Shown: positions 17,547 to 25,474 of the stretch, one piece after another
Position numbering within the stretch: the stretch's first letter is position 1
Layout: every line of letters starts with the position of its first letter
Assembly (NCBI GenBank): GCA_947087645.1
Contig: CAMUDN010000003.1
Span: forward strand, 62,001-126,000
Length of the DNA: 64,000 nucleotides
Direction: 5' to 3'
Source: an uncultured Bulleidia sp.
GTDB lineage: Bacteria; Bacillota_I; Bacilli_A; Erysipelotrichales; Erysipelotrichaceae
Position numbers and translations under genes: made by a program
The notes under the pieces: model-generated
What the model saw: only the letters and a program-made list of their open reading frames with translations
What the model was told of the DNA's origin: nothing
The model's database searches: none

Positions 17547-18237
17547 AATTAGTCATTTAAAAGTATCGTTTACATTAGAACAAAAAAAGCTTGATGTGCT
17601 TAATGATATTAATTTATTTATTCCACAAAATAAAATTACAGTTATTTTAGGAAAATCGGGTTGTGGTAAGACGACATTTTTGCGGGTTATTAAAGGTCTT
17701 GAAAAAAATTATCAAGGAAAGATTAATTATCATCATTTAAAAATGGCTTATGTTTTTCAAGAGCCACGTTTAATGCCTTGGTTAACAGTTTATCAGAATA
17801 TTATTTTTGGTTTAAGTAAAAAAGATATTTATGATATTCAACCATTGATTAAATTAGTTGGGCTTGAAGGCTTTGCCAAAGCCTATCCCCATCAGTTATC
17901 AGGAGGTATGCAAAGTCGTGTAGCAATTGCCCGTGCTTTAGCTTATAAAGCTGATTTTATATTAATGGATGAGCCTTTTTCAGCACTGGATTATTTTACC
18001 AGATTAAATATGCAAAAAGAATTGTTACATATATATGAGCATCATCACTTAGGCATATTATTTGTTACCCATAGTATTGATGAAGCATTAATGCTTGGTC
18101 ATAATTTATTAATTATGGGTAAAGGCAAAATTATTGCTGAATATAAGATAGATGATGTTAAACGAGATTTATTAGCAGATAAGTATATTTTGTTGAAAAA
18201 ACAAATTATTAATAATTTAGGAGGTAAAAATGAATAA
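17533..18237 (+). CDS. SsuB-type ABC transporter ATPase
   Basis: 234 residues with Walker A GKSGCGKTT, Q-loop VFQEPRLMPWLTV, signature LSGGMQSRVAIARA, Walker B FILMDEPFSALD and H-loop FVTHSIDEA. QEPRLMPWLTV is characteristic of the SsuB/TauB subgroup. Overlaps the permease and the binding-protein genes. Confidence 0.93.
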   Translation: MVGIEISHLKVSFTLEQKKLDVLNDINLFIPQNKITVILGKSGCGKTTFLRVIKGLEKNYQGKINYHHLKMAYVFQEPRLMPWLTVYQNIIFGLSKKDIYDIQPLIKLVGLEGFAKAYPHQLSGGMQSRVAIARALAYKADFILMDEPFSALDYFTRLNMQKELLHIYEHHHLGILFVTHSIDEALMLGHNLLIMGKGKIIAEYKIDDVKRDLLADKYILLKKQIINNLGGKNE

Positions 18238-19189
18238 AATTATTAAGTCTTTTATAACGATTTTAGGTCTTTCTTGTTTTTTGGTTGCTTGTGGTCAAAG
18301 TAAAGTATCATCAAATGAGCCAAAAGAAAAACCATTAGATAAGTTAAATATTACATACGTTACGGCACCGTTAAATGTGCCTTCAATTATTGAAAAGGAG
18401 CAAAAAATATTTGCTAATGATTTACATACGGAAATTGCCTATTCTGAAATAACAAGTGGAGCAGAACAAAGTCAAGCCTTGGCTGCTGGCAAGGTTCATA
18501 TTTTACATGCTATTGGAGGTTCTTCTGTAATAGCAGCTTATGCAAATGGGGCAGATATTAAAATTTTAAATATGTATAGTCGAGCACCAGAAGCCTTTGC
18601 TTTATTTGCTAAAGATAAGAGTTTAAATAGTGCTCAAAGTCTAAAAGGTAAGACAATTGCTGGTCCGGCAGGTACGAATTTACATGAATTGTTAGTTTCT
18701 TATTTACAAAAATCAAATTTAACTATAAAAGATGTCAATTTTTTAAATATGAGTATTCCAGATGCCTTAGCTGCTCTTGGATCAGGTAAGATTGATGTTG
18801 CTATGTTAGGAGGTCCAGCTGCTTATAAGGCAGAAAAAAATGGCTTACATAAAGTGACGGATGGTAAAGGATTCATTGAAGCTACAATTTGTGTTGCAAC
18901 AAGTAACAAATTTTATAATGAACATCGTGATGTTATTGATAAATTCATGAAAGCTCAAGAAGAAATTCGTGAGTTTATGAAAAATAAACCAGAAGAAGCA
19001 AAAGCAATAGTGAAGAAAGCATTGAAATTAGATGATGTTGCTTATGATACCATGTATAAGCAATATGATTTTAGTCTAAAAGTTAGTGATAAAGATGTAC
19101 AAGGTTTACAAAATACAGCTGACTTCATGTTTAATAATGGTATGATTAAGCATAAAGTAAATGCAAAAGATTTATTTTTGCAACATTGA
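18230..19189 (+). CDS. NMT1/SsuA-type substrate-binding lipoprotein
   Basis: 319 residues with a lipoprotein signal (lipobox LVAC, C21) and the NMT1/THI5/SsuA fold: LNITYVTAPLNVPSIIEKEQ, SGAEQSQALAAGKVHILHAIGG, LKGKTIAGPAGTNLHELL and LAALGSGKIDVAMLGGPAAY. The family binds sulfonates, nitrate, thiamine precursors and similar small molecules; the substrate here is not evident. It completes a full importer with the preceding two genes. A strong terminator follows. Confidence 0.9.
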   Translation: MNKIIKSFITILGLSCFLVACGQSKVSSNEPKEKPLDKLNITYVTAPLNVPSIIEKEQKIFANDLHTEIAYSEITSGAEQSQALAAGKVHILHAIGGSSVIAAYANGADIKILNMYSRAPEAFALFAKDKSLNSAQSLKGKTIAGPAGTNLHELLVSYLQKSNLTIKDVNFLNMSIPDALAALGSGKIDVAMLGGPAAYKAEKNGLHKVTDGKGFIEATICVATSNKFYNEHRDVIDKFMKAQEEIREFMKNKPEEAKAIVKKALKLDDVAYDTMYKQYDFSLKVSDKDVQGLQNTADFMFNNGMIKHKVNAKDLFLQH

Positions 19190-19209
19190 TAAATAAAACT
19201 TATCTGCTA

Positions 19210-19257
19210 AATAATGACGTAAGTGATAAATAAAACTTACGTCATTATTATTTTTTA
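19210..19257 (+). terminator. Strong terminator of the Fe-S/importer operon
   Basis: A perfect 15-base stem AATAATGACGTAAGT / ACTTACGTCATTATT, 10-base loop, then ATTTTTT. The rest of the 200-base gap is AT-rich with no gene. Confidence 0.92.
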
Positions 19258-19337
19258 CTTGTAAATTATTCATTATAAAATTAAAAGTAGATTAAATTAT
19301 ATATAAAAATACTAAAGTTTTAAATTCCTTTTACAAG

Positions 19338-19366
19338 TTGAAGATTATATCATAAAATAATATAGT
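19338..19366 (+). promoter_or_regulatory. Promoter of the disordered-protein gene
   Basis: TTGAAG (19338-19343), 17-base spacer, TATAGT (19361-19366); the SD AGGAAGG follows at 19371. Confidence 0.7.
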
Positions 19367-19389
19367 ACATAGGAAGGACTGAAAATTCT

Positions 19390-20094
19390 ATGATTAAAAA
19401 AATACAAAATTTATTATTTGAAGATGATATACCAGAGGAAGAAAATGATCAGGAAGTTTTACAAGTAGAAGTTAAAAAAGAAACAGAAACAATGGTGAAA
19501 GAGTCTAAGCCATTGGTAAAAAATGAACCTGAGAAAGTTAAAGATGTAGTTGAAAAACCAGTTGAACCAGTTAAGCCATCTTTTCCAAATATAACTCTTG
19601 ATGATGAAAATAAACCTAAGAAAAATACCGTCAAGATGGAAAAGAAGAAGGTTCATAAAGTTGCAGATACTAAAAATAGAGAATATCAATTTCAACCTGT
19701 TATTTCACCTATTTTTGGAGCTGCCGAAAAAGATATTAATGCTTTAAAATCAACAACTTCAAAATTAAATGAACAAGAAAAGAAAAAGAACATGGAAAAT
19801 ATTAATACTATTCTTTCACCTATGTGGGGTAAAGAAGAGAATAGTCCTTTTCAAGTTCCAAAAGAAAAAGAAGATATTTTAGCTGATCATAATTCTGTTG
19901 ATGATGAAATTCCTGAATTTTCATTAGATGATATTCTTAATGTACATGATAAAGAATATCATAATCCAGAAAGTGAAAAAAATGATCCAGTATTTACGGC
20001 CGATAGCGATTCTTTTCCACAACTTAATTTATTTGATGATGAGATGGAAGAAGTTGAAGATAATACAACTGTAATTAAGAAACAGAATAAGTAA
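19390..20094 (+). CDS. Disordered acidic protein with duplicated S-P-x-[FW]-G motif
   Basis: 234 residues, highly charged and low in hydrophobics apart from the N-terminal MIKKIQNLLF; mostly Glu/Lys/Asp/Pro, so probably intrinsically disordered. Two related short motifs stand out: VISPIFG (104-110) and ILSPMWG (141-147), each followed by charged residues. The C terminus is strongly acidic. It is monocistronic, with its own promoter and two terminators behind. No family is recognised with confidence; the layout suggests a scaffold that shows a repeated peptide to a partner. I do not assign a function. Confidence 0.7.
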   Translation: MIKKIQNLLFEDDIPEEENDQEVLQVEVKKETETMVKESKPLVKNEPEKVKDVVEKPVEPVKPSFPNITLDDENKPKKNTVKMEKKKVHKVADTKNREYQFQPVISPIFGAAEKDINALKSTTSKLNEQEKKKNMENINTILSPMWGKEENSPFQVPKEKEDILADHNSVDDEIPEFSLDDILNVHDKEYHNPESEKNDPVFTADSDSFPQLNLFDDEMEEVEDNTTVIKKQNK

Positions 20095-20133
20095 TATATT
20101 GTTTGTAATTATTTGAATTTACAAGATTAAGTT

Positions 20134-20158
20134 AAAAAAGCTGATAACAGCTTTTTTA
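20134..20158 (+). terminator. Terminator 1 after the disordered-protein gene
   Basis: AAAAAAGCTG / CAGCTTTTTT with a 4-base ATAA loop. Confidence 0.9.
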
Positions 20159-20187
20159 TTTGGCAAGATGAAGATCATGATTTTTTT

Positions 20188-20216
20188 AAGCAACTGTTGA
20201 TATGGTTGCTTTTTAT
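20188..20216 (+). terminator. Terminator 2 after the disordered-protein gene
   Basis: AAGCAAC / GTTGCTT stem followed by TTTTA, 30 bases after the first terminator. Confidence 0.7.
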
Positions 20217-20307
20217 TTTAAAAATGAGTATATGACATAAAATTTAAAATTATTTAGGATGATTATTTTACTTACATGTGTCCTTAATAATGGAGACAAC
20301 AATAAAC

Positions 20308-20336
20308 TGGGAAAGCGTTAACATAATAATTATAAT
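20308..20336 (+). promoter_or_regulatory. PTS operon promoter overlapped by a cre-like site
   Basis: GGAAAGCGTTAACA (20310-20323) matches the CcpA cre consensus TGNAANCGNWWNCA at every fixed position but the first. It covers the -35 region (TGGGAA, 20308-20313) of a promoter with a perfect TATAAT at 20331-20336, so CcpA bound here would block transcription. A ccpA gene is present at 29137. Confidence 0.7.
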
Positions 20337-20357
20337 GATGTCGAGGAGTTGAAAATA

Positions 20358-22289
20358 GTGAATAGTTTAACAGAACGTGAGTTAAAAATTTTGTCATATT
20401 TGATTGAGGCAGATGGTTTTATCAATGGTGATGATTTATCGAGTCGACTCGGGATTTCTAAAAAAACAATTCAACGAGAAATTGGAAATTTACATGAAAT
20501 TCTTAAATATGAAAATTGCGCAATAGAGTCTGTACCTAGTAAGGGATATAGGTTAGATAAAGATCATAAATCAAAATTAATTGACTTATTATATACAATC
20601 AATGACAAAGATATAGTTATTCCAACTACTCAAAAGTCTCGTCAAGAATGGCTTATTCATAAATTTATTTCTTTAAGTTTTAATGATGAACCGATTACTT
20701 TACAAAAACTATGTGATGAATTATACATCAGTATGACTTCGTTAAAATGTGATTTAAGACGTTTAAAAAGTATTTTTGAGAAATATGATTTGGAATTAGT
20801 TAAAAGAGAGAATAAGGGCTTAATTTTAAAAGGAGAAGAAAATAAGATACGTAAATTAATTATTGCAAATTGGCGTTTAGAACACAAAAATTATGCTGTA
20901 ACTGACTTAATTGATTTTTCTGTCAAAGAAGAATATATATTGCAGATGATTATTCTTGAGGCAATTGAACAATATGGCATTTTTATTACCGATCTTGGTT
21001 TTACAAATTTATTGCTTCATATTGAAATAGCAGTTAGTCGTTTACGTAAAAACAAAGTCATTAAATCAATTGTCAAATTAGATAAAGATAATTTTGTTTC
21101 AAAGGAATATGCTTGTGCAAGTTATTTATGTCTTAAAATTAGTCAAGAATTGAAATGTGAAATGCCAGCATTTGAAATTCAAAATGTGTATCAGCATTTA
21201 ATTGCTCAGAAAAGAATTTTGAATAAGAATATGCAAATTATTATTGATGAAGAAACGGCAACAATTGTTGATCATACAATTGCGATAATTAAGAATATAT
21301 ATCAGATTGATTTTACAAATGATACAACATTGCGATTTGGTCTTGTAGCTCATTTAGATAGTGCATTAAATCGTTTGAAATTAAAAATGCAAATTCAAAA
21401 TGATCTTTTGGCGGAAATTAAAACTAATTATCCATTTGCCTTTGAATTGGCAAGTATCTTAGGAAAAGATATTAAGGATACATGTGATATTTTAGTTAAT
21501 GAAGAAGAAATTGGTTTTTTAGCAATTCATTTCTGTGGAGCAATTGAAAGATTAAATCAAGCAAAAGAAGCTAGAATAAAGGCATTAATTGTTTGTTCAA
21601 CCGGAATAGGTACATCATTACTATTAAAATCAAAAATAAATGCTAAGTTTAAGGATACAATTGAGATAGTTGATGTTTGTGCTATGTATCAAATTAGGAC
21701 ATATGCAAAAGATGATTATGATTTAATTATTAGTACTATTCCATTACATGGTGAAAAGAAAGATTCAATTACTGTAACTCCTTTATTGAATGAATATGAT
21801 ATTAGTCGTATAAATAGATATCTGAAATATGGTAATGATCAATTTATTTTAATTAAGAATTTATTTAAATCTGAATTGTTTTTTCGAGACATTTGTTTCA
21901 ATACACGAGAAGAAATTATTGAGTTTATGTCTGATCAATTATGGCAAAAAGGTTATATTGATCAAAATTGTAAAGGGTCATACAAAAAAAGAGAAAACAT
22001 GGCAACTACAGAAATAGGTAATTTAGTCAGTGTACCTCATATAATTGATCACAAAGTTTATAAAAGTACTATTTGTGTATGTATCTTAGATAAGCCTATT
22101 AAATGGGAATATGGACTGGTGCAAATTATTTTAATGATAGCTGCTAAAAAAGAAGATATTCATAAAGAAAATGAGTTTTTTTTACATGTATATCAAAAGT
22201 TTGATTCATTATATAAAGCAAAAAAAATAATTTCGATAAAAAATATTGAATATATAAGACAGCAATTTACAGAGGAAGAATTTATATGA
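20358..22289 (+). CDS. PRD-domain PTS transcriptional regulator (galactitol-type operon)
   Basis: About 643-residue regulator of the BglG/MtlR class. Order: HTH (LSSRLGISKKTIQREIGNLHEIL), a second HTH-like region, PRD1 (GFTNLLLHIEIAVSRL), PRD2 (TLRFGLVAHLDSALNRL and EIGFLAIHFCGAIERL), an EIIB-like domain (IKALIVCSTGIGTS), and a C-terminal EIIA-like domain (VSVPHII). The PRD and EIIA histidines allow control by PTS phosphorylation. I choose GTG 20358: GAGGAG (20343-20348) is 9 bases before it; a TTG at 20349 abuts the SD. Overlaps the EIIB gene by 4 bases. Confidence 0.88.
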   Translation: MNSLTERELKILSYLIEADGFINGDDLSSRLGISKKTIQREIGNLHEILKYENCAIESVPSKGYRLDKDHKSKLIDLLYTINDKDIVIPTTQKSRQEWLIHKFISLSFNDEPITLQKLCDELYISMTSLKCDLRRLKSIFEKYDLELVKRENKGLILKGEENKIRKLIIANWRLEHKNYAVTDLIDFSVKEEYILQMIILEAIEQYGIFITDLGFTNLLLHIEIAVSRLRKNKVIKSIVKLDKDNFVSKEYACASYLCLKISQELKCEMPAFEIQNVYQHLIAQKRILNKNMQIIIDEETATIVDHTIAIIKNIYQIDFTNDTTLRFGLVAHLDSALNRLKLKMQIQNDLLAEIKTNYPFAFELASILGKDIKDTCDILVNEEEIGFLAIHFCGAIERLNQAKEARIKALIVCSTGIGTSLLLKSKINAKFKDTIEIVDVCAMYQIRTYAKDDYDLIISTIPLHGEKKDSITVTPLLNEYDISRINRYLKYGNDQFILIKNLFKSELFFRDICFNTREEIIEFMSDQLWQKGYIDQNCKGSYKKRENMATTEIGNLVSVPHIIDHKVYKSTICVCILDKPIKWEYGLVQIILMIAAKKEDIHKENEFFLHVYQKFDSLYKAKKIISIKNIEYIRQQFTEEEFI

Positions 22290-22570
22290 AGAAAATATTA
22301 GTAGCATGTGGCTCAGGTGTGTGTACAAGTACTGTAGCTTTACAAAAATTGAAAGCAGCAATGGAGAAAAGAGGATTATCTAGTCAAGTGACTTATGGTC
22401 AATGTGCAGTTGCTGATTTAGCAATGAATGCTAAAAATTATGATTTAGTAGTTACAACTTCAAAAGTTATGGCTGATTATGGTGTACCTGTAGTGTTTGG
22501 ATTAAATTTCATTACCGGAATTGGTGTTGAGCCACTTGTAGATGACATTGTAAAAAGATTAGGTTTATAA
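22286..22570 (+). CDS. Galactitol-type PTS EIIB
   Basis: 94-residue EIIB of the galactitol family. The phospho-cysteine loop ACGSGVCTST (C8) at the N terminus accepts phosphate from EIIA and passes it to the incoming sugar. FITGIGVEPLVDDIVKRL is a family-typical C terminus. Starts inside the regulator stop and ends 1 base before EIIA. Confidence 0.9.
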   Translation: MKKILVACGSGVCTSTVALQKLKAAMEKRGLSSQVTYGQCAVADLAMNAKNYDLVVTTSKVMADYGVPVVFGLNFITGIGVEPLVDDIVKRLGL

Positions 22571-22571
22571 C

Positions 22572-23024
22572 ATGCTAAATGAAGAATTAATTTATTTAGA
22601 TATGCCTTTTTCGACTAAAAAAGAATTATTTACCGAAATGAATAAAAAATTTCTGGAATTAGGATATGTAAATGAAGACTATCTGATGGCATTAGAAAAA
22701 AGAGAAAAAGAATTTCCGACGGGAATTAAAACAAAGGTTATCGGTTTAGCAATTCCACATATTGATAGTAAATATATTAAAAAAGCAGGGATTGCGGTTG
22801 TTCGTTTAAAAAAATCTATTCTTTTTCAAGAAATGTGTACAAATAGTGATGTAGATGTACAGTTGGTATTTATGTTACTTGTAAAAGATAAAGCAAAACA
22901 AGTAACGACATTAAGTGCTTTGATGAGTTGTTTTGCTAATGAATCAGCATTAAAACAATTAATGACAGCATCCAAAGCAGAAATTATAAAAAAATTGGAA
23001 AAAATCTTAGAGGAGAGTAAATAA
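22572..23024 (+). CDS. Galactitol/fructose-type PTS EIIA
   Basis: 150-residue EIIA of the fructose/mannitol/galactitol fold. The active histidine is H63 in GLAIPHIDSKYI; EFPTGIKTKVIG precedes it as in GatA. Its stop overlaps the ATG of the EIIC remnant, so the operon order regulator-B-A-C is intact up to the break. Confidence 0.9.
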   Translation: MLNEELIYLDMPFSTKKELFTEMNKKFLELGYVNEDYLMALEKREKEFPTGIKTKVIGLAIPHIDSKYIKKAGIAVVRLKKSILFQEMCTNSDVDVQLVFMLLVKDKAKQVTTLSALMSCFANESALKQLMTASKAEIIKKLEKILEESK

Positions 23025-23350
23025 TGGAAATAATTAACGGCATTAAAAATGCAATTATGTTAATAATTAATTTAGGACCGACAGTCATGATGCCTATTAT
23101 CATGACAATAATCGGTATATGTTTAGGTGTAAAATTTGCCCGTTCTTTAAAAGGTGGTTTATTAGTTGGTATTGGATTTATTGGCTTGAATGCAACAGTT
23201 TCTATTTTAACAGCTGCTGTCCAACCAGCTGTAAATAATATGGTCAAATTATTTGGCTTACATTTAACAGTTATTGATGTTGGTTGGCCTTCAGCAAGTG
23301 CAATTGCATTTGGAACAGCTGTTGATTTTAAATGGTTTATATATTATTAA
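23024..23350 (+). pseudogene. Galactitol PTS EIIC, truncated after about 100 codons
   Basis: The first 100 or so residues match the GatC N terminus: NLGPTVMMPIIMTIIGICLGVKFARSLKGGLLVGIGFIG, then LTVIDVGWPSASAIAFGTAVDF. A normal EIIC has over 400 residues; here similarity stops after AVDF and the frame ends in KWFIYY and a stop. The sequence then switches to the Fur-controlled siderophore operon, which has a different codon style. So the gene was cut by insertion or deletion with the breakpoint between about 23334 and 23367. No 3' remnant is visible in the window. The PTS cannot import without another EIIC. Confidence 0.85.
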
Positions 23351-23367
23351 ATTTGTAACTGCATCTA

Positions 23368-23396
23368 TTGATGATGATAATTATTATCGATATAAT
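23368..23396 (+). promoter_or_regulatory. Fur-controlled promoter of the siderophore operon
   Basis: TTGATG (23368-23373), 17-base spacer, TATAAT (23391-23396). Inside the spacer TGATAAT-T-ATTATCG (23375-23389) matches the 7-1-7 Fur box TGATAATNATTATCA at all but the last base. Iron-loaded Fur would block RNA polymerase here. Confidence 0.8.
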
Positions 23397-23424
23397 AGAC
23401 TTGAAATATATTTAAGGAGTTTTT

Positions 23425-24438
23425 ATGAAAAACAAATTTTTTCTAATAGCTATTTTAGCTATGTGTATAGTTTTTAGCGCTTGTTCTTCTAATTCAAATG
23501 CACCATCAAATGATGCAAAAATTGAAGCTAAAGCTGATAAAATAGTTTTAGATCATGCTTTCGGTCAAACTGTATTAGATAAAAAACCTGAAAGAGTCGC
23601 AACTATTGCTTGGGGAAATCATGATGTAGCATTAGCTTTGGGAATAGTTCCTGTTGGATTTTCAAAAGCAAATTACGGCGTAAGTGCTGATAAAGGAGTT
23701 TTACCATGGACAGAAGAAAAAATCAAAGAACTAAATGGTAAAGCCAACTTATTTGACGATCTAGATGGGCTTAACTTTGAAGCAATATCAAATTCTAAAC
23801 CAGATGTTATATTAGCAGCTTATTCTGGCATAACTAAAAAAGATTATGACACTCTATCAAAAATTGCTCCTGTAGCAGCATACAAATCTAAACCTTGGCA
23901 AACTTTATGGAGAGATATGGTTAAAATTGATTCAAAAGCCTTAGGTATGGAAAAAGAAGGTGATGAGTTAATCAAAAACACTGAAGCTCGTATATCCAAA
24001 GAATTAGAAAAACATCCAGAAATCAAGGGAAAAAAAGTATTATTTACTATGATTAATGCTGCAGATACATCAAAATTCTGGATTTATACCAGCAAAGATC
24101 CAAGAGCAAATTATTTAACAGATTTAGGTCTAGTTTTTCCTGAATCATTAAAAGAATTTGAGAGTGAGGATAGTTTTGCAAAGGAAATTTCTGCAGAAGA
24201 AGCAAATAAGATAAATGATGCTGATGTAATCATAACTTATGGTGATGATAAAACTCTTGAAGCTTTACAAAAAGATCCTCTTTTAGGCAAAATAAATGCA
24301 ATTAAAAATGGAGCCGTTGCTGTAATTCCAAATAATACACCATTAGCAGCCTCATGCACGCCAACACCACTTTCAATAAACTATACTATTGAAGAATACC
24401 TAAATCTTTTAGGAAATGTGTGCAAAAATGCAAAATAA
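23425..24438 (+). CDS. Iron-siderophore ABC substrate-binding lipoprotein
   Basis: 337 residues with a lipoprotein signal (lipobox FSAC, C20), then the FepB/FecB/FhuD-like fold: DHAFGQTVLDKKPERVATIAWGN, ALALGIVPVGFSKA, NFEAISNSKPDVILAAYSG and the C-terminal ADVIITYGDD. AAGGAG precedes the ATG. Codon style differs from the flanks (more AGA for Arg, more CTT/CTA for Leu), as in the next three genes, pointing to transfer. Overlaps the permease gene. Confidence 0.9.
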   Translation: MKNKFFLIAILAMCIVFSACSSNSNAPSNDAKIEAKADKIVLDHAFGQTVLDKKPERVATIAWGNHDVALALGIVPVGFSKANYGVSADKGVLPWTEEKIKELNGKANLFDDLDGLNFEAISNSKPDVILAAYSGITKKDYDTLSKIAPVAAYKSKPWQTLWRDMVKIDSKALGMEKEGDELIKNTEARISKELEKHPEIKGKKVLFTMINAADTSKFWIYTSKDPRANYLTDLGLVFPESLKEFESEDSFAKEISAEEANKINDADVIITYGDDKTLEALQKDPLLGKINAIKNGAVAVIPNNTPLAASCTPTPLSINYTIEEYLNLLGNVCKNAK

Positions 24439-25474
24439 AAAACAAAAAGACCTAGGCATAATTTTTGTAATCTGCCTAGGTCTTCTTATTACAATATTTT
24501 TGTCATTAAAGCTTGGAACAAAAGAAATTAATATCAGAGATTTTTTAGCAGCTTTTGGAATGGGCAATACAAATGATGATTTTATTAAATCAATTATATA
24601 TAAAAGAATACCTAGAACTATTTTTGCAATTTTAGCAGGTTCTAGTCTTGCCGTAAGCGGTGTATTGATGCAATCAGTTACTAGAAACCCAATAGCTGAT
24701 CCAGGTATACTCGGTATAAACACAGGAGCAAGTCTTAGTGTAGTAATTGGTCTTTCTTTTTTTGGGATTTCATCAAGCATAAGCCATATAAGTTTTGCAA
24801 TCATTGGTGGCTTAGTAAGTGCAATTTTTGTATACGCAATAGCTGTAACTGGCAAAGCAGGCCTTACTCCTGTAAAACTAGCCTTATCAGGAACTTGTGT
24901 TAGTATGGCTTTAAACAGTTTTGTAAGTTTTTTAATTTTACCGAATAACAACATCTTAGACAAATTTAGATTTTGGCAAATAGGTAGCCTTGGAGCAGCT
25001 ACATTATCTTCTATATCTACATTACTACCTTTTATAATTTTAGGTCACTTGATAGCTATATTTATTTCATCAGATTTAAACGCTTTAGCTATGGGTGATG
25101 AAATGGCTGTTGGTCTTGGTGTTAATGTTAATAGGATAAGATCACTTGCAATAATTGCAAGTGTGCTTTTATGCTCAAGTATTACTGCAATTGGTGGACC
25201 TATTGGCTTCGTAGGTCTTATAGTTCCTCACTTTTGTGGCTTATTTATAAGCAAAGATATACGCACAATGACCATTTCTTCATCTTTTATAGGTGCAGAG
25301 CTATTGCTTATATGCGATATAATCGGTCGTATTTTAGGTAAACCAGGTGAAATTGAAGTAGGAATAATTACTGCAATAATCGGGGGTCCAGTACTTATTT
25401 ATGTAACTATGAAAAAGAGGGGGTTAATAACTAGTGCAAAATTTAATTATAGGTATTCAAAAAAGAAAAAATAG
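24416..25474 (+). CDS. FecCD-family siderophore permease, subunit 1
   Basis: 352 residues with about nine or ten TM segments and FecCD marks: RIPRTIFAILAGSSLAVSGVLMQ, TRNPIADPGILGINTGASL and GGPIGFVGLIVPHFCG. The start is uncertain: ATG 24416 lies 3 bases after AGGAA, ATG 24428 about 12-13 bases after. Its first codons hold a perfect 12-base inverted repeat (24447-24484). Confidence 0.92.
   Translation: MCAKMQNKKQKDLGIIFVICLGLLITIFLSLKLGTKEINIRDFLAAFGMGNTNDDFIKSIIYKRIPRTIFAILAGSSLAVSGVLMQSVTRNPIADPGILGINTGASLSVVIGLSFFGISSSISHISFAIIGGLVSAIFVYAIAVTGKAGLTPVKLALSGTCVSMALNSFVSFLILPNNNILDKFRFWQIGSLGAATLSSISTLLPFIILGHLIAIFISSDLNALAMGDEMAVGLGVNVNRIRSLAIIASVLLCSSITAIGGPIGFVGLIVPHFCGLFISKDIRTMTISSSFIGAELLLICDIIGRILGKPGEIEVGIITAIIGGPVLIYVTMKKRGLITSAKFNYRYSKKKK
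24447..24484 (+). repeat. Perfect 12-base inverted repeat inside the permease 5' end
   Basis: AAGACCTAGGCA (24447-24458) and its exact complement TGCCTAGGTCTT (24473-24484) with a 14-base loop. Just after the binding-protein stop codon, it would form a stable mRNA hairpin; no T-run follows, so it is not a normal terminator. Confidence 0.85.

Noticed and set aside
19257..19338. Inverted repeat ACTTGTAAA (19257) and TTTACAAGT (19330)
   Set aside because: Nine bases with a 64-base loop in AT-rich DNA is expected by chance, and nothing is placed at its ends.
23274..23477. 67-codon frame bridging the truncated EIIC and the siderophore gene
   Set aside because: Crosses the breakpoint and the Fur promoter in a non-coding frame; no family match.
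24409..24963. 184-codon open frame on the minus strand over the siderophore permease
   Set aside because: Antisense shadow of a clear FecCD gene; its sequence mirrors TM codons.
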